From assembly GCA_965247295.1 (NCBI GenBank), contig CBDFGQ010000007.1, positions 186,001 to 250,000 of the forward strand: a stretch of DNA of 64,000 bases. The letters are read 5' to 3'. Made by a program: the position numbers and the translations under genes. Positions 25,909-33,990 of the stretch are shown piece after piece. Numbering within the stretch: position 1 is the stretch's first letter; every line of letters starts with the position of its first letter. Origin of the DNA: CBDFGQ01 sp965247295 (lineage in GTDB: Bacteria; Chloroflexota; Dehalococcoidia; Lucifugimonadales; JAGWBF01). The notes beneath the pieces were generated by a model. The model saw only the letters and a list, made by a program, of their open reading frames with translations, did no database searches and had not been told where the DNA came from.

Positions 25909-26913
25909 TTACCGGGGCGCCATGGCCCGTATGACCTCCATGGCCAGGGCCTTGGCGTCCTTCCCCTCACCGGCTTCCCCACGGGGCGATATGATGGGCA
26001 GGGTGATGCCCGCCTGCCGATACTGGGCAAGTCTCTCCCTGCACTCCTCGGCCGTCCCTATGAGGGAGGTCCGGTCTATGAGCTCGTTGGGGATCAGGCG
26101 CTTGGCCCGCTCGCTGTCACCCTCTAACCATGCCCGGCGCACCGCCTCCAGCTCCTCGACGTAGCCGTATTCACCCATAAGCCTGCGGTACCTGGGGAAC
26201 CGCGCCGCGTACATTGCTATCCCAGCCCGCGTGGCGTCCCTGGCTTCGTCTTTTTCTTCCCCTACCGAGCATCCCATCAAGGTCGCCACCTCCACATCCG
26301 ACGGGTCCTTCCCGGCACGCTTTGCCCCTATGGCGAGGTGTTCCGCGCATACCTTGGAGTACTCCACGGTGGTCCGGGTGAGGATGGTGCCCTGAGAGAT
26401 CTCTCCGCATATCTCCAGCATTTTGGGGAACACTGCCGCCACGTAAATGGGGATCTCACGGCGGTGCGGTTGGAACCACAGCTGGAAATGCTCGATGTTG
26501 AACACCTTCCCCGCGTAAGACACCTCGCCGTCCCGCAGCATGATGCGGACGATGTCGACGCACTCCCTCACCCGCTGGATGGGCTGGGTGAAGGTGAGGC
26601 CGTACTCGGGTTCGACCTGCACCTTGTGGCTGGACCCCAGTCCAAGAATGAAGCGCCCCCCCGAGAAGTGGTCCACGACGGCCGCAGCCATGGCAATAGT
26701 CGGAGCGCTACGCACGAAGACGCTGCTTATGCTGGTCCCCAGCAGGATCCGGTTGGTGGCAACGGCGCAGGCGGTGAGGATGCTGAACTGGTCGCCGCCG
26801 TGCCCCTCGGACATCCAGGCCGATTCGTAGCCCAGCTCCTCGGCGAGCTTCACGCAGTCCACGATGTCCCTCGGCGGCAAGCCGCCCGAGAAATTTACCC
26901 CGATACGTTCCAT
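25909..26913 (-). CDS. LLM-class F420-dependent oxidoreductase
   Basis: 334 residues, bacterial-luciferase-like TIM barrel that uses coenzyme F420 (or FMN). Seen: MERIGVNFSGGLPPRDIVDCVKLAEELGYESAWMSEG, NRILLGTSISSVFVRSAPTIAMAAAVVDHFSGGRFILGLGSSH, all typical of methylene-tetrahydromethanopterin-reductase-like members, and the C-terminal IGTAEECRERLAQYRQAG. ATG 26913 has AAAGGGTG upstream; the frame extends to 27429 but that part is antisense to the hydrolase. Substrate unknown. Downstream of the hydrolase on the same strand (62 nt). Confidence 0.92.
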   Translation of the reverse strand: MERIGVNFSGGLPPRDIVDCVKLAEELGYESAWMSEGHGGDQFSILTACAVATNRILLGTSISSVFVRSAPTIAMAAAVVDHFSGGRFILGLGSSHKVQVEPEYGLTFTQPIQRVRECVDIVRIMLRDGEVSYAGKVFNIEHFQLWFQPHRREIPIYVAAVFPKMLEICGEISQGTILTRTTVEYSKVCAEHLAIGAKRAGKDPSDVEVATLMGCSVGEEKDEARDATRAGIAMYAARFPRYRRLMGEYGYVEELEAVRRAWLEGDSERAKRLIPNELIDRTSLIGTAEECRERLAQYRQAGITLPIISPRGEAGEGKDAKALAMEVIRAMAPR

Positions 26914-26975
26914 ATCAGCACCCTTTCTTGCCAGATGTGGCACTGGTTCCGGCCAGGAGCGCCCGACCTCCGACG

Positions 26976-27884
26976 TTATCGGGCTACTGCCTGCTTCGCG
27001 GGCAGGTGCTCCCTCAGGTAGGCCGAGCTCATCTCTATGAGCTGGCTCAAGTGTGGCTCCGCGTAAAAGCCGTGGTGCCGGATGCCGGGGACGATCTTCA
27101 GCTTCTTGGGCTCCTTGGTCCGCTGGTACATCTCGATGACCCCATCGACCGGACAGAGGGTGTCCTTTTCGGCGGCGATGTAGAATATCGCCCTGGGCGA
27201 GATTCGGTCTACCACGTCTATGGGCCTGAACTCCAGGTCCTTCTCTACGGTAGCCAGGGAATAGGGAGTCGATATGAACCCCTCCATGCCGGGTACGGTG
27301 GTATTCAGCATGTGCCGCGCCTCGTCCACGTGAGGGTCCATTCCCGGAGCCTGGGTGAATATCTCCGACTTCCCCGTCAGCACCCTGGACTTTCTGTCCA
27401 CGTCTATGCGTTCCAGGAGCTCCTGCCATTCCCAGGTCCGCAGGTTGCTACGCCTCAGCTCCCTGCCATCTGCCCAACCCAGCACGCTGATGGCGCACTT
27501 GACCCGCTCGTCCACCCCGGCGACGTAAGGGACCATACCGCCTCCCAGGCTCATCCCGAACAGCCCCAGGCGCTGAGGGTCCACCTTTGGGTGGATTTCC
27601 AGGTTGGTCAGGGCGTTCCTGATGTCCTCCGCGTGCTCCAGGGGGTAGAGGCGGCCCTTCTCTCCTTCGCTCTCTCCTATGCCTCGGAAGTCGTAGCTCA
27701 GGACCACATATCCCAGCGACATGAGGTGACGGGAGATATGGGGGTACCAGAAGTACTCCTTCGTCCCCAGGCTGCCCGGGCACATCACGATGCCCGGGCA
27801 GCTACCGTCCTCGGCGTCGTCGGGCTCGTACTGCAGCGCAGCTATCTTCAGGCCGTCGCTGTAGTAACTGACCTTCCGTTCCAT
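26976..27884 (-). CDS. Alpha/beta hydrolase (dienelactone-hydrolase/S9-like)
   Basis: 302 residues. Nucleophile elbow GLFGMSLGGGMVPYV (Ser), acid AAEKDTLCPVDG (Asp), and His in GIRHHGFYAEPHL give a complete triad; oxyanion region PGSLGTKEYFW. Similar to acetylxylan-esterase/uncharacterised FrsA-like hydrolases. Excellent ribosome site TAAGGAGGTT before ATG 27884. Substrate unknown. Between the ABM monooxygenase and the F420 oxidoreductase in one minus-strand run. Confidence 0.9.
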   Translation of the reverse strand: MERKVSYYSDGLKIAALQYEPDDAEDGSCPGIVMCPGSLGTKEYFWYPHISRHLMSLGYVVLSYDFRGIGESEGEKGRLYPLEHAEDIRNALTNLEIHPKVDPQRLGLFGMSLGGGMVPYVAGVDERVKCAISVLGWADGRELRRSNLRTWEWQELLERIDVDRKSRVLTGKSEIFTQAPGMDPHVDEARHMLNTTVPGMEGFISTPYSLATVEKDLEFRPIDVVDRISPRAIFYIAAEKDTLCPVDGVIEMYQRTKEPKKLKIVPGIRHHGFYAEPHLSQLIEMSSAYLREHLPAKQAVAR

Positions 27885-27934
27885 GGGAACCTCCTTAGGA
27901 GTCCGAGCTGGCGTGGTGACGGGCCAAGTATCCG

Positions 27935-28249
27935 CTACTTACGCCAAGCCGATTCCGGCGGGAACACGATGACGCCCGGCCGGTGGACGCGCCCCGGAAC
28001 GCGCCAGTCATCGATGGTTTCGTGCCACGTGGCGTTGTAGGGGGCCTGGTTGTGGGCGTCGAAGGCGGCCTTATCCCGGAATACCTCGTAGGCGGTGATA
28101 CGGGTAGGGTCTTCCGGGTCCTGGAGCAGGTCGTAACGCAAGCAGCCTGGCTCGTTGTCCAGGGAGCGCTGGGCGTGCTGCCGGGTCACCTCCAGGTAGC
28201 GCTCAAGGAACTCGGACTTGACCTGCACCGTGACGATGTGGGCCTCCAT
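27935..28249 (-). CDS. Antibiotic biosynthesis monooxygenase (ABM) domain protein
   Basis: 104 residues, ferredoxin-like dimeric barrel. Seen: HIVTVQVKSEFLERYLEVTRQHAQRSLDNEPGCLRYDLLQDPEDPTRITAYEVFRDKAAFDAHNQA, matching YgiN/HmoA-type ABM domains (quinol or haem oxygenation, or autoinducer processing). AAGGAGG site before ATG 28249. Promoter at 28355-28383 upstream. First gene of the ABM-hydrolase-LLM group. Confidence 0.88.
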   Translation of the reverse strand: MEAHIVTVQVKSEFLERYLEVTRQHAQRSLDNEPGCLRYDLLQDPEDPTRITAYEVFRDKAAFDAHNQAPYNATWHETIDDWRVPGRVHRPGVIVFPPESAWRK

Positions 28250-28354
28250 GGTCTGCCTCCTTGGTCCCTGCTGCCGAGGTGTCCTGTTATCGGATGATTA
28301 ACCGCACCCGTTCCTACCGCCATACGTCTTGGACGGGCCTTTTGTAGAGCTACC

Positions 28355-28383
28355 ATGCTAACCGCCTCATGGTACCGTGTCAA
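28355..28383 (-). promoter_or_regulatory. Sigma70-type promoter for the ABM-hydrolase-LLM genes
   Basis: On the minus strand: perfect -35 TTGACA (28383-28378), 17-bp spacer, -10 TAGCAT (28360-28355). About 100 nt of leader precede the ABM start. It lies just downstream of the terminator that closes the glycan locus. Confidence 0.65.
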
Positions 28384-28411
28384 GATACGGTCGCAGCCGC
28401 CGGCCAGACAT

Positions 28412-28440
28412 AAAAAACCAGCCCCGGTATCGGGGCTGGT
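28412..28440 (-). terminator. Rho-independent terminator closing the glycan locus
   Basis: On the minus strand: stem CCAGCCCCG / CGGGGCTGG with a 4-nt loop (28418-28439) followed by TTTTTT (28417-28412). It lies 85 nt beyond the stop of the epimerase at 28526. Confidence 0.92.
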
Positions 28441-28525
28441 GATGCTATTAAACCGGTATGGCTAGTGTCCGCGGGCGCCGCTGAGGGACCGGTTGCTGCT
28501 CTCCCTATGGAGCCAGGCTTGCCGT

Positions 28526-29545
28526 TTATCGGCTCGCCGCCGGCATCTCCGACTCGAATCGGGCTGCCGCCCCTATTCTATCCCAGTTGTCGCGGAACCA
28601 GGCTATGGTCTCCTGGAGCCCTTCCTCCAGGGATGTGTTTGGGCGGTAGCCGATGAGATTCTGTGCCCGGGCGATGTCCCCCCACCGGCGGCTTTTCGTG
28701 TCCCAGTTCCGCCGTTCTACCAACTTGATGCCCGCCGTGCTGCCCGCCAGTGAGTTGATTCGGTGAGCGAGTTCGCCGATTCGGGTCTCCCTGCCCGAGG
28801 CCAGGTTAACCTCTTGGGCTACCGCGCTCCGGTAGAAGCCCAGCCGCAGCAGCCCGTCCACTAGGTCCCCAATGTAAGTGAAGTCCCGAGTCTCCTCTCC
28901 GGTACCGGTGACGGGCAGAGGTATGCTATTCATGGCCCAGTAGATGAAATTGGGGATGACGTTTCGGTACTGGCCGGGTAGCTCTCCAGGGCCGTATGAG
29001 TTGAACAGGCGGGCCTTGACCACATCGAGGTCGTGGTGGCTATGGAAGTAGTTGCAGTACAGCTCGCCCAGCATCTTCGTGATCTGGTAGGGGGTGCTGA
29101 GGTTCATAGACATGGAGCCCTCTTGCAAAGGGAGAGAGGCTTCTCCGTCGTATATGGAACTGGAGGAGGTGTAGACGAACCGCTCGACTCCCGCGGAGAC
29201 GGAACTCTCAAGCGTGCGTAGCGTCCCCAGGCCGTTGACCATCAAGTCCCGCTCGGGGTGGTCTATCGAGTTTTGGTTGGCAAAGAGCGCGGCCAGGTGG
29301 AAGACCAGCTGGGGACCAAGGGAAAAGGCGTGCTGGAGGTATTTCTCATCCAGAATGTCTCCGTGCAAGAACTGGACCGAGTCCAGCTCGGGCACGTTCC
29401 AGCGCGGCGACGCGGACAGGTCGTCCAAGATGATGACCCGTGCCCCAAGGTCCGCCAGGCTGCGGGAGAGGTTGGAGCCGATGGCCCCTGCCCCCCCGGT
29501 CACCAGCACCGTCTTATCCCGATAGTATGCTTGGTAGTCTGTCAG
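28526..29545 (-). CDS. NAD-dependent epimerase/dehydratase (extended SDR)
   Basis: About 339 residues. VLVTGGAGAIGSNLSRSLADLG (NAD-binding GxxGxxG), IILDDLSA, FHLAALF, the catalytic triad with VYTSSSSIYDG and YQITKMLGELYCNYF (YxxxK), and DFTYIGDLVDGLLRLG. Likely a UDP-glucose 4-epimerase or dTDP-glucose 4,6-dehydratase relative. A GTG at 29509 would begin inside the first beta strand (VLVTGG), whereas in-frame codons upstream read LTDYQAYYRDKT as in relatives; a CTG at 29545 with GGGGAG 4 nt before it is the only nearby start, 10 nt after the stop of the bi-domain gene. Last gene of the locus. Confidence 0.88.
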   Translation of the reverse strand: MTDYQAYYRDKTVLVTGGAGAIGSNLSRSLADLGARVIILDDLSASPRWNVPELDSVQFLHGDILDEKYLQHAFSLGPQLVFHLAALFANQNSIDHPERDLMVNGLGTLRTLESSVSAGVERFVYTSSSSIYDGEASLPLQEGSMSMNLSTPYQITKMLGELYCNYFHSHHDLDVVKARLFNSYGPGELPGQYRNVIPNFIYWAMNSIPLPVTGTGEETRDFTYIGDLVDGLLRLGFYRSAVAQEVNLASGRETRIGELAHRINSLAGSTAGIKLVERRNWDTKSRRWGDIARAQNLIGYRPNTSLEEGLQETIAWFRDNWDRIGAAARFESEMPAASR

Positions 29546-29555
29546 CGTGCTCCCC

Positions 29556-31745
29556 TTACGGCCAGTGCAACTCTATGGGCATACCCTGCCCAAGGGCCTC
29601 CTCTGCGGCAAAGGTGGCTAGAGATGTGTAGACGTACTCCGAGAAGTCGGTTGGGGGCGGCCCTCCGTCACGGATGGCGGAGCACAGCAGCTCCATCTCG
29701 CTCCGGTAACCCCGGTCCACGCCCAGCCACCTCCGCAGGCGCTGCCCACGTCCTCCCTGGGTGAATGTTGCTCCTTTGAAGTTGGCGATGGTGCCCACGG
29801 CGCCACCTCCAAAGACCTCAACGTGCTCCCGTGGGAAGCGTTTGTCCCCTCCGGCCACGTAGGTCACCGAACCTATGGCACCCTCGGCCATCTTCAGGGT
29901 GATGACTACGTTGTCGCTGGGCCTGTAGCCGCCAGACGAAAGTGTCTCACAGTAGACGCGCGCCGGCGTCGATGCGGTAAAGTACTGAACGAGATCCACA
30001 AAGTGGCAGACCTCGCCGATGATGCGCCCTCCGCCCTCATCGGCGTCGTAGGTCCAGTCGCCGGCCGCCAGGGCTCCGGCGTTAACTGTGCAGTGGACGG
30101 CCAGGGGTTCGCCCGCGGAAGCAAACCGGCCCTTCAGCCAGCGGGCGCATGGGGAGTATCGGCGATTGTAGCCCACCATGAGCAGGCGGTTGGAGGCGGA
30201 CCCCAGGCCGTAAGCGTCGTAGGCCTGGCCCACCTGCTCCAGCTGTTGCCGGTTCAGCGCCAGGGGCTTCTCGACGAAGACGTGCTTTCCCGCCGTCAGT
30301 GCCTCTACGACCAGGGGAGCATGGGACCCGTGGCGGGTCAGGACGAGCACCAGGTCGATCTGGGGGTCGTCCAGCAGCTCCCGGTAATCGGTGGCGCAGT
30401 ACTCGAAGCCGTACTTGTCCACCATGTGCCGGGCGCTGAGGCCGGTGGAGGTGGCCACTCCCCGAAGGCGCATGGCCTTCATGCCACTCAGGATAGGGAG
30501 CAAGGTTCCCCTGGCGAAGAGCCCGGCGCCGATCAGCCCGATACCTATGGCCTGTCCCCGGGCTCCCACGACCGTACTGGCCCTATCCGACTTTACGACC
30601 GCGGGCCTGGGGCTCTGTTGGGCTCCCTGGGGATAGGTCAGCAGGACGCCGATATAGGGTTCCTCTCCCTCCAGGACCATTTCGTACGCGTCGCTAGCCC
30701 GTTCCAGGGGGAAGCGGTGGGTGATGAGTTCATCCACGCGCACGGCGCCGCCATCCAGGAGCCGCAGGAACTCCTCGGCGTTCCGGTTCGCGGTCCACCG
30801 GGCGTATCCGATGGGGTAGTCAATGCCCTTCTCGGTGTAGCGGGCGTCGTACATACCGGGGCCCCAGCCCCGGGAGACCACCAGCTCTAGCTCCTTGTCG
30901 TAGAACGGCTTGCGGGGGACCTCCAGGCCAACCTGCCCCGCGGCCACGACGCGGCCCCGTTCCCGGCAAAGCTCGGCCGCCCGCTCCAGGGGTTCGTTGC
31001 TGGGTGCGGTGGCGAGAATGATTACCGCATCGGCCCCATCACCGGCGGTCAGACCGTTGCACGCGGTCGCTAACTCGTGGTAATCGGTTGCGGTCGCCGT
31101 CGCACCATGCCGTCGGGCTAACTCGGCCTTCTGGGTATCGATGTCCATTCCGATTACCCGGCAGCCCGCTGCCTTCAGCACCTGCACGGCGATCTGACCC
31201 AACAGCCCCAGCCCGATGACCACCACCGTCTCGCCAAGGGATACCCGGGCCATCCGAGCCGCCTCCAGGGCGATCCCTCCCAGGGCAACGAAGGCGGCCG
31301 AGTCGAAGTCCACCCCTTCCGGCACCTTGGCACACAGGTTGGTCGGGACCGAGGCGACCTCGGTGTGTCCGGCGTAGCCCTGGCCGGTGCAAGCGACTCG
31401 CTCTCCCACAACGAAGCCCTCTACGCCGGGTCCAACCGCGCTGACCACTCCCGCCGACGAGTATCCCAGGGGTACGGGGGTGTCCAGACGGCCCATGGCC
31501 TGCTTCCAGGCTTCCACGATCCCGTCGGACTGGGCCTTGGCGATGACCTGGCGCACCAGGTCCGGCCGGGCCAGGGCCTTGCCCAGCAGGGACTTGCGGG
31601 CCAGCTCCACCATGGACCTCTCCGTCCCCACGCTCACCAAGGACGCCACGGTACGCACAAGTACGTGGCCCGGCTTGGGGGCTGCCACCGGCACCTCGGT
31701 CAAGCTCAGCTTGCCCGTTCTGTAGTTTTGTGATAGCTGCTTCAT
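29556..31745 (-). CDS. Bi-domain oxidoreductase: Zn-type alcohol dehydrogenase fused to Gfo/Idh/MocA dehydrogenase
   Basis: 729 residues. Residues 1-~355 are a medium-chain dehydrogenase/reductase (GYSSAGVVSAVG, NAD site VIGLGLLGQIAVQVLKAAGC) but several zinc-ligand positions look atypical. Residues ~385-729 are a Gfo/Idh/MocA domain: IGLIGAGLFARGTLLPIL, HVFVEKPLALN and CHFVDLVQYFT. This fusion is known from surface-polysaccharide loci; it is thought to oxidise or isomerise a nucleotide sugar, without a proven reaction. ATG 31745. Followed closely by the epimerase. Confidence 0.9.
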   Translation of the reverse strand: MKQLSQNYRTGKLSLTEVPVAAPKPGHVLVRTVASLVSVGTERSMVELARKSLLGKALARPDLVRQVIAKAQSDGIVEAWKQAMGRLDTPVPLGYSSAGVVSAVGPGVEGFVVGERVACTGQGYAGHTEVASVPTNLCAKVPEGVDFDSAAFVALGGIALEAARMARVSLGETVVVIGLGLLGQIAVQVLKAAGCRVIGMDIDTQKAELARRHGATATATDYHELATACNGLTAGDGADAVIILATAPSNEPLERAAELCRERGRVVAAGQVGLEVPRKPFYDKELELVVSRGWGPGMYDARYTEKGIDYPIGYARWTANRNAEEFLRLLDGGAVRVDELITHRFPLERASDAYEMVLEGEEPYIGVLLTYPQGAQQSPRPAVVKSDRASTVVGARGQAIGIGLIGAGLFARGTLLPILSGMKAMRLRGVATSTGLSARHMVDKYGFEYCATDYRELLDDPQIDLVLVLTRHGSHAPLVVEALTAGKHVFVEKPLALNRQQLEQVGQAYDAYGLGSASNRLLMVGYNRRYSPCARWLKGRFASAGEPLAVHCTVNAGALAAGDWTYDADEGGGRIIGEVCHFVDLVQYFTASTPARVYCETLSSGGYRPSDNVVITLKMAEGAIGSVTYVAGGDKRFPREHVEVFGGGAVGTIANFKGATFTQGGRGQRLRRWLGVDRGYRSEMELLCSAIRDGGPPPTDFSEYVYTSLATFAAEEALGQGMPIELHWP

Positions 31746-31805
31746 CTCGTGTACCGGAAAGGGATCGGCCCGCTCTCAGGGGGAGGTAGCGGTCTGAGAA
31801 AGAAT

Positions 31806-32010
31806 GGGGTGTGCAGAGGGGCCAAGCCCCTTTGCAGGTCCTTCCTCGGAAGGATGACAGCCTACCCTGAGCCTGCCGAATGGGTGTCCCTCAGGTCTAG
31901 ATCATCCCCCCGCCTGGTCAGGAAAGGGGTCAGGTCTGATGACCCTCCGCCCATCGAGACCCTAGACTTAGTCGGAGGGGATTGTCGAAATGGTCTTTCA
32001 GTACCCTGCC
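31806..32010 (+). repeat. Dispersed intergenic repeat, copy B
   Basis: Longer relative of the repeat at 24969-25097, with the same ordered blocks: AGGGG/CCCCT hairpin with AAGCCCCTTTG, GGGTGTCCCTCAG, CCTG-GT-CAGG followed by GAAA, then GTCGAAA and CAGTACCCTGC. It has an additional hairpin TCCTTCC-TC-GGAAGGA (31840-31855) and about 75 extra bases in the second half. It fills most of the 333-bp gap 31746-32078; nothing else is seen in that gap. Confidence 0.65.
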
Positions 32011-32078
32011 AGGGAAGTTGAATTCGACACCCTGCCATGCTACGTTAGACGTACCTTGGAGTTGACAGGTGAAAAGCG

Positions 32079-32903
32079 GTGGCACCAAAGGACGGCGCCA
32101 AGAAGTTTCTGCTGACCGTTGATGGCGACTGGATTCCGGGCTCGGCACCGGGACTGGAGGCCCTGCTACGCATCTGTGACGAGTATCGCATCCCCTCCAC
32201 CATATTTGTGGCGGGCATGTTCTGCAGGGCCTATCCCGCCCTTATCGGCGAGGCCGCAAGCCAGGGCCACCAGATCGGCGCCCACGGCTGGGCCCATACG
32301 CTGGACATGGACGAGAACTTCTCCACGACCCCCTACGAGGCACAGAGGGAATGGCTGAAGAAGTGCACGGAGTCCATAGAAACGGCTACCGGTACCAGGC
32401 CGGATACGTTCAGGGCTCCTTTCCTGCAGGTCAGCGGGACCATGCTGCGGGTCATGGGGGAGCTGGACTACCGGGTTGACTCCTCGGTCCCTGCCCGCCG
32501 GTTCGACGCCGGATTCGGGATGATCAACGGGCTTGGGTACTTCCGCGCGCCCCTGGAAGCCTATCACCCCAACCCGGGTCATTTGGGGCGCCGTGGGGCC
32601 AGTCCCATCACCGAACTGCCGCCGTCTTCCTTCATTTTCCCCATCAACATGACTGCCCTCAGGGTCCTGGGCCCAACCTTGACGCTCTGGGCAGCTCGGC
32701 GGGTGTTCAACCGGGCGACGGTTCTCAACTTTTACTGTCATCCCTGGGAGTTCGTTTCGCCCGACCAGCAGGAATTTCCGCCTGCCTTTCCGGGAAGGCA
32801 CCGCAAGTCCATCGGGATGCACAACATAGACCTGCTGCGCCGATTTTTGGACCAGGTGCTGGCCTGGGGCTATGAGCCGGCCACCATCAGCCAGGCTATA
32901 TAG
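32079..32903 (+). CDS. Polysaccharide deacetylase family protein
   Basis: 274 residues, NodB-homology/carbohydrate esterase 4 type. Seen: FLLTVDGDWIPGS (catalytic/metal Asp pair in TVDGD), IPSTIFVAGMF, QIGAHGWAHTLDMD (metal His motif H-x3-H), FRAPFLQ, and FYCHPWEFV near the end. GTG start at 32079 with AGGTGA upstream. One of only two plus-strand genes in the glycan locus; it overlaps the 3' end of the convergent GNAT gene by 8 nt. Probably removes acetyl groups from a glycan or precursor. Confidence 0.87.
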   Translation: MAPKDGAKKFLLTVDGDWIPGSAPGLEALLRICDEYRIPSTIFVAGMFCRAYPALIGEAASQGHQIGAHGWAHTLDMDENFSTTPYEAQREWLKKCTESIETATGTRPDTFRAPFLQVSGTMLRVMGELDYRVDSSVPARRFDAGFGMINGLGYFRAPLEAYHPNPGHLGRRGASPITELPPSSFIFPINMTALRVLGPTLTLWAARRVFNRATVLNFYCHPWEFVSPDQQEFPPAFPGRHRKSIGMHNIDLLRRFLDQVLAWGYEPATISQAI

Positions 32904-33990
32904 GGACCTCCCGGTCCAGGTCGGCGAAGGTCAGGAACCAGTTCTCCGGCCGGTCCACTATCTCGTTGGCCAGCAAGGTTGGACTGACCTGTACCCCGAA
33001 GTAAAACTCCTTGTGGAGCAGCACTCTGGGAGCTACGGCAAAGCCGGCCCGTCTAAGGATTTTAAAGTACGAGGTGTGTGGAAGCATCAGACACCCCGCG
33101 GCATCCACTCCGCGCTTCTTAAAGTATTGGATCCCTTGAGAGACGAGCGCCTCGGCCACAGTGTCGTTTACGGTTAACATGTCCAGGATAAAACCCACCT
33201 TCAGGTCGAACATTCGGCCTTCCCACAGCACGATATACCCCAGAAGTTCCCCTTCCCTTTCGGCCACCAGGACCGAGCATGGCGTGTCCGGTTTCTCCCT
33301 GAACCTCCAGTTCAGGAAGGCCCTGTCCCTCACCAACAGGATTCCCTGTTGCTCCCGTACCTCCTCCCACAGGTCGTCGAATCGCTCGTCGAAGTCGTCA
33401 CTCCACCGCACCTCGAATCCCTGGGCCTTTCGGGCCTTACCGCGGAATATGGTGTTCCAGGCGAGCTGAGCCGGCGCCTTAACCATGGCCCGTAGCAACC
33501 GGCCTTTGATATATTTGGCCAGGATGCTGTCGAAGTTCAGGGGTTTTACAAGGAAGGGGATGGAGCAGACGTGACGCCAGTTGGAGCGCCGGCGAGTGTA
33601 GACTTTGAAGGCGGCCTCGTTGGGAAACCCGACGAGAATGGGGATACCCGCCCCTTCCATGTCGGCGGCGGCTTCGTTGGCGACCTGGGATGCGACGCCA
33701 TAACGCCTGTAATCGGGATGCACCATAATGTCCACCCCGAGCCCAGTGAGCCACCCTCTATCGAAGACCTTGAGCCTCTCGACTACGAATGCCCTGAGCC
33801 CCACGATGGTTCCGTCCGCCTCGGCCACATATACCTTGGCAGGGTTTCCGGAGTGCTGCTCGAACTTCCAGTGCCACTCCTTCTCGTCAAAGGGCGTGCC
33901 GTAGACGGCCACTCGCAGGGCGAAAATCGCATCCCTGTCGGCGGCCGTGCTCTCCCGCACCAACGACTGAAGGTGTGACTGCGTTTCCAC
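32896..33990 (-). CDS. GNAT family N-acetyltransferase
   Basis: 364 residues with two GNAT-like halves. N-terminal half: LVRESTAADRDAIFALRVAVYG, YVAEADGTIVGLRAFVV, TGLGVDIMVHPDYRRYGVASQVANEAAADMEGAGI (acetyl-CoA loop). C-terminal half: CSVLVAEREGELLGYIVLW and LVSQGIQYFKKRGVDAAGCLMLP. Start at GTG 33990, which overlaps the TAG stop of the upstream gene by 1 nt; an upstream frame extension to 34185 is antisense-like. Likely acetylates an amino sugar of the surface glycan; substrate unknown. Confidence 0.82.
   Translation of the reverse strand: METQSHLQSLVRESTAADRDAIFALRVAVYGTPFDEKEWHWKFEQHSGNPAKVYVAEADGTIVGLRAFVVERLKVFDRGWLTGLGVDIMVHPDYRRYGVASQVANEAAADMEGAGIPILVGFPNEAAFKVYTRRRSNWRHVCSIPFLVKPLNFDSILAKYIKGRLLRAMVKAPAQLAWNTIFRGKARKAQGFEVRWSDDFDERFDDLWEEVREQQGILLVRDRAFLNWRFREKPDTPCSVLVAEREGELLGYIVLWEGRMFDLKVGFILDMLTVNDTVAEALVSQGIQYFKKRGVDAAGCLMLPHTSYFKILRRAGFAVAPRVLLHKEFYFGVQVSPTLLANEIVDRPENWFLTFADLDREVPI

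Noticed and set aside
28540..28560. tRNA-like T-arm sequence (GACTCGAATCGG)
   Set aside because: It lies inside the epimerase coding region and no acceptor or anticodon stem surrounds it.
29823..30890. 355-codon open frame on the plus strand opposite the bi-domain oxidoreductase
   Set aside because: Antisense shadow of a well-conserved high-GC gene; translation has no domain features.
32062..32067. TTGACA as -35 box for the deacetylase gene at 32079
   Set aside because: Only 12 nt before the start codon, leaving no room for a -10 box and transcript start.
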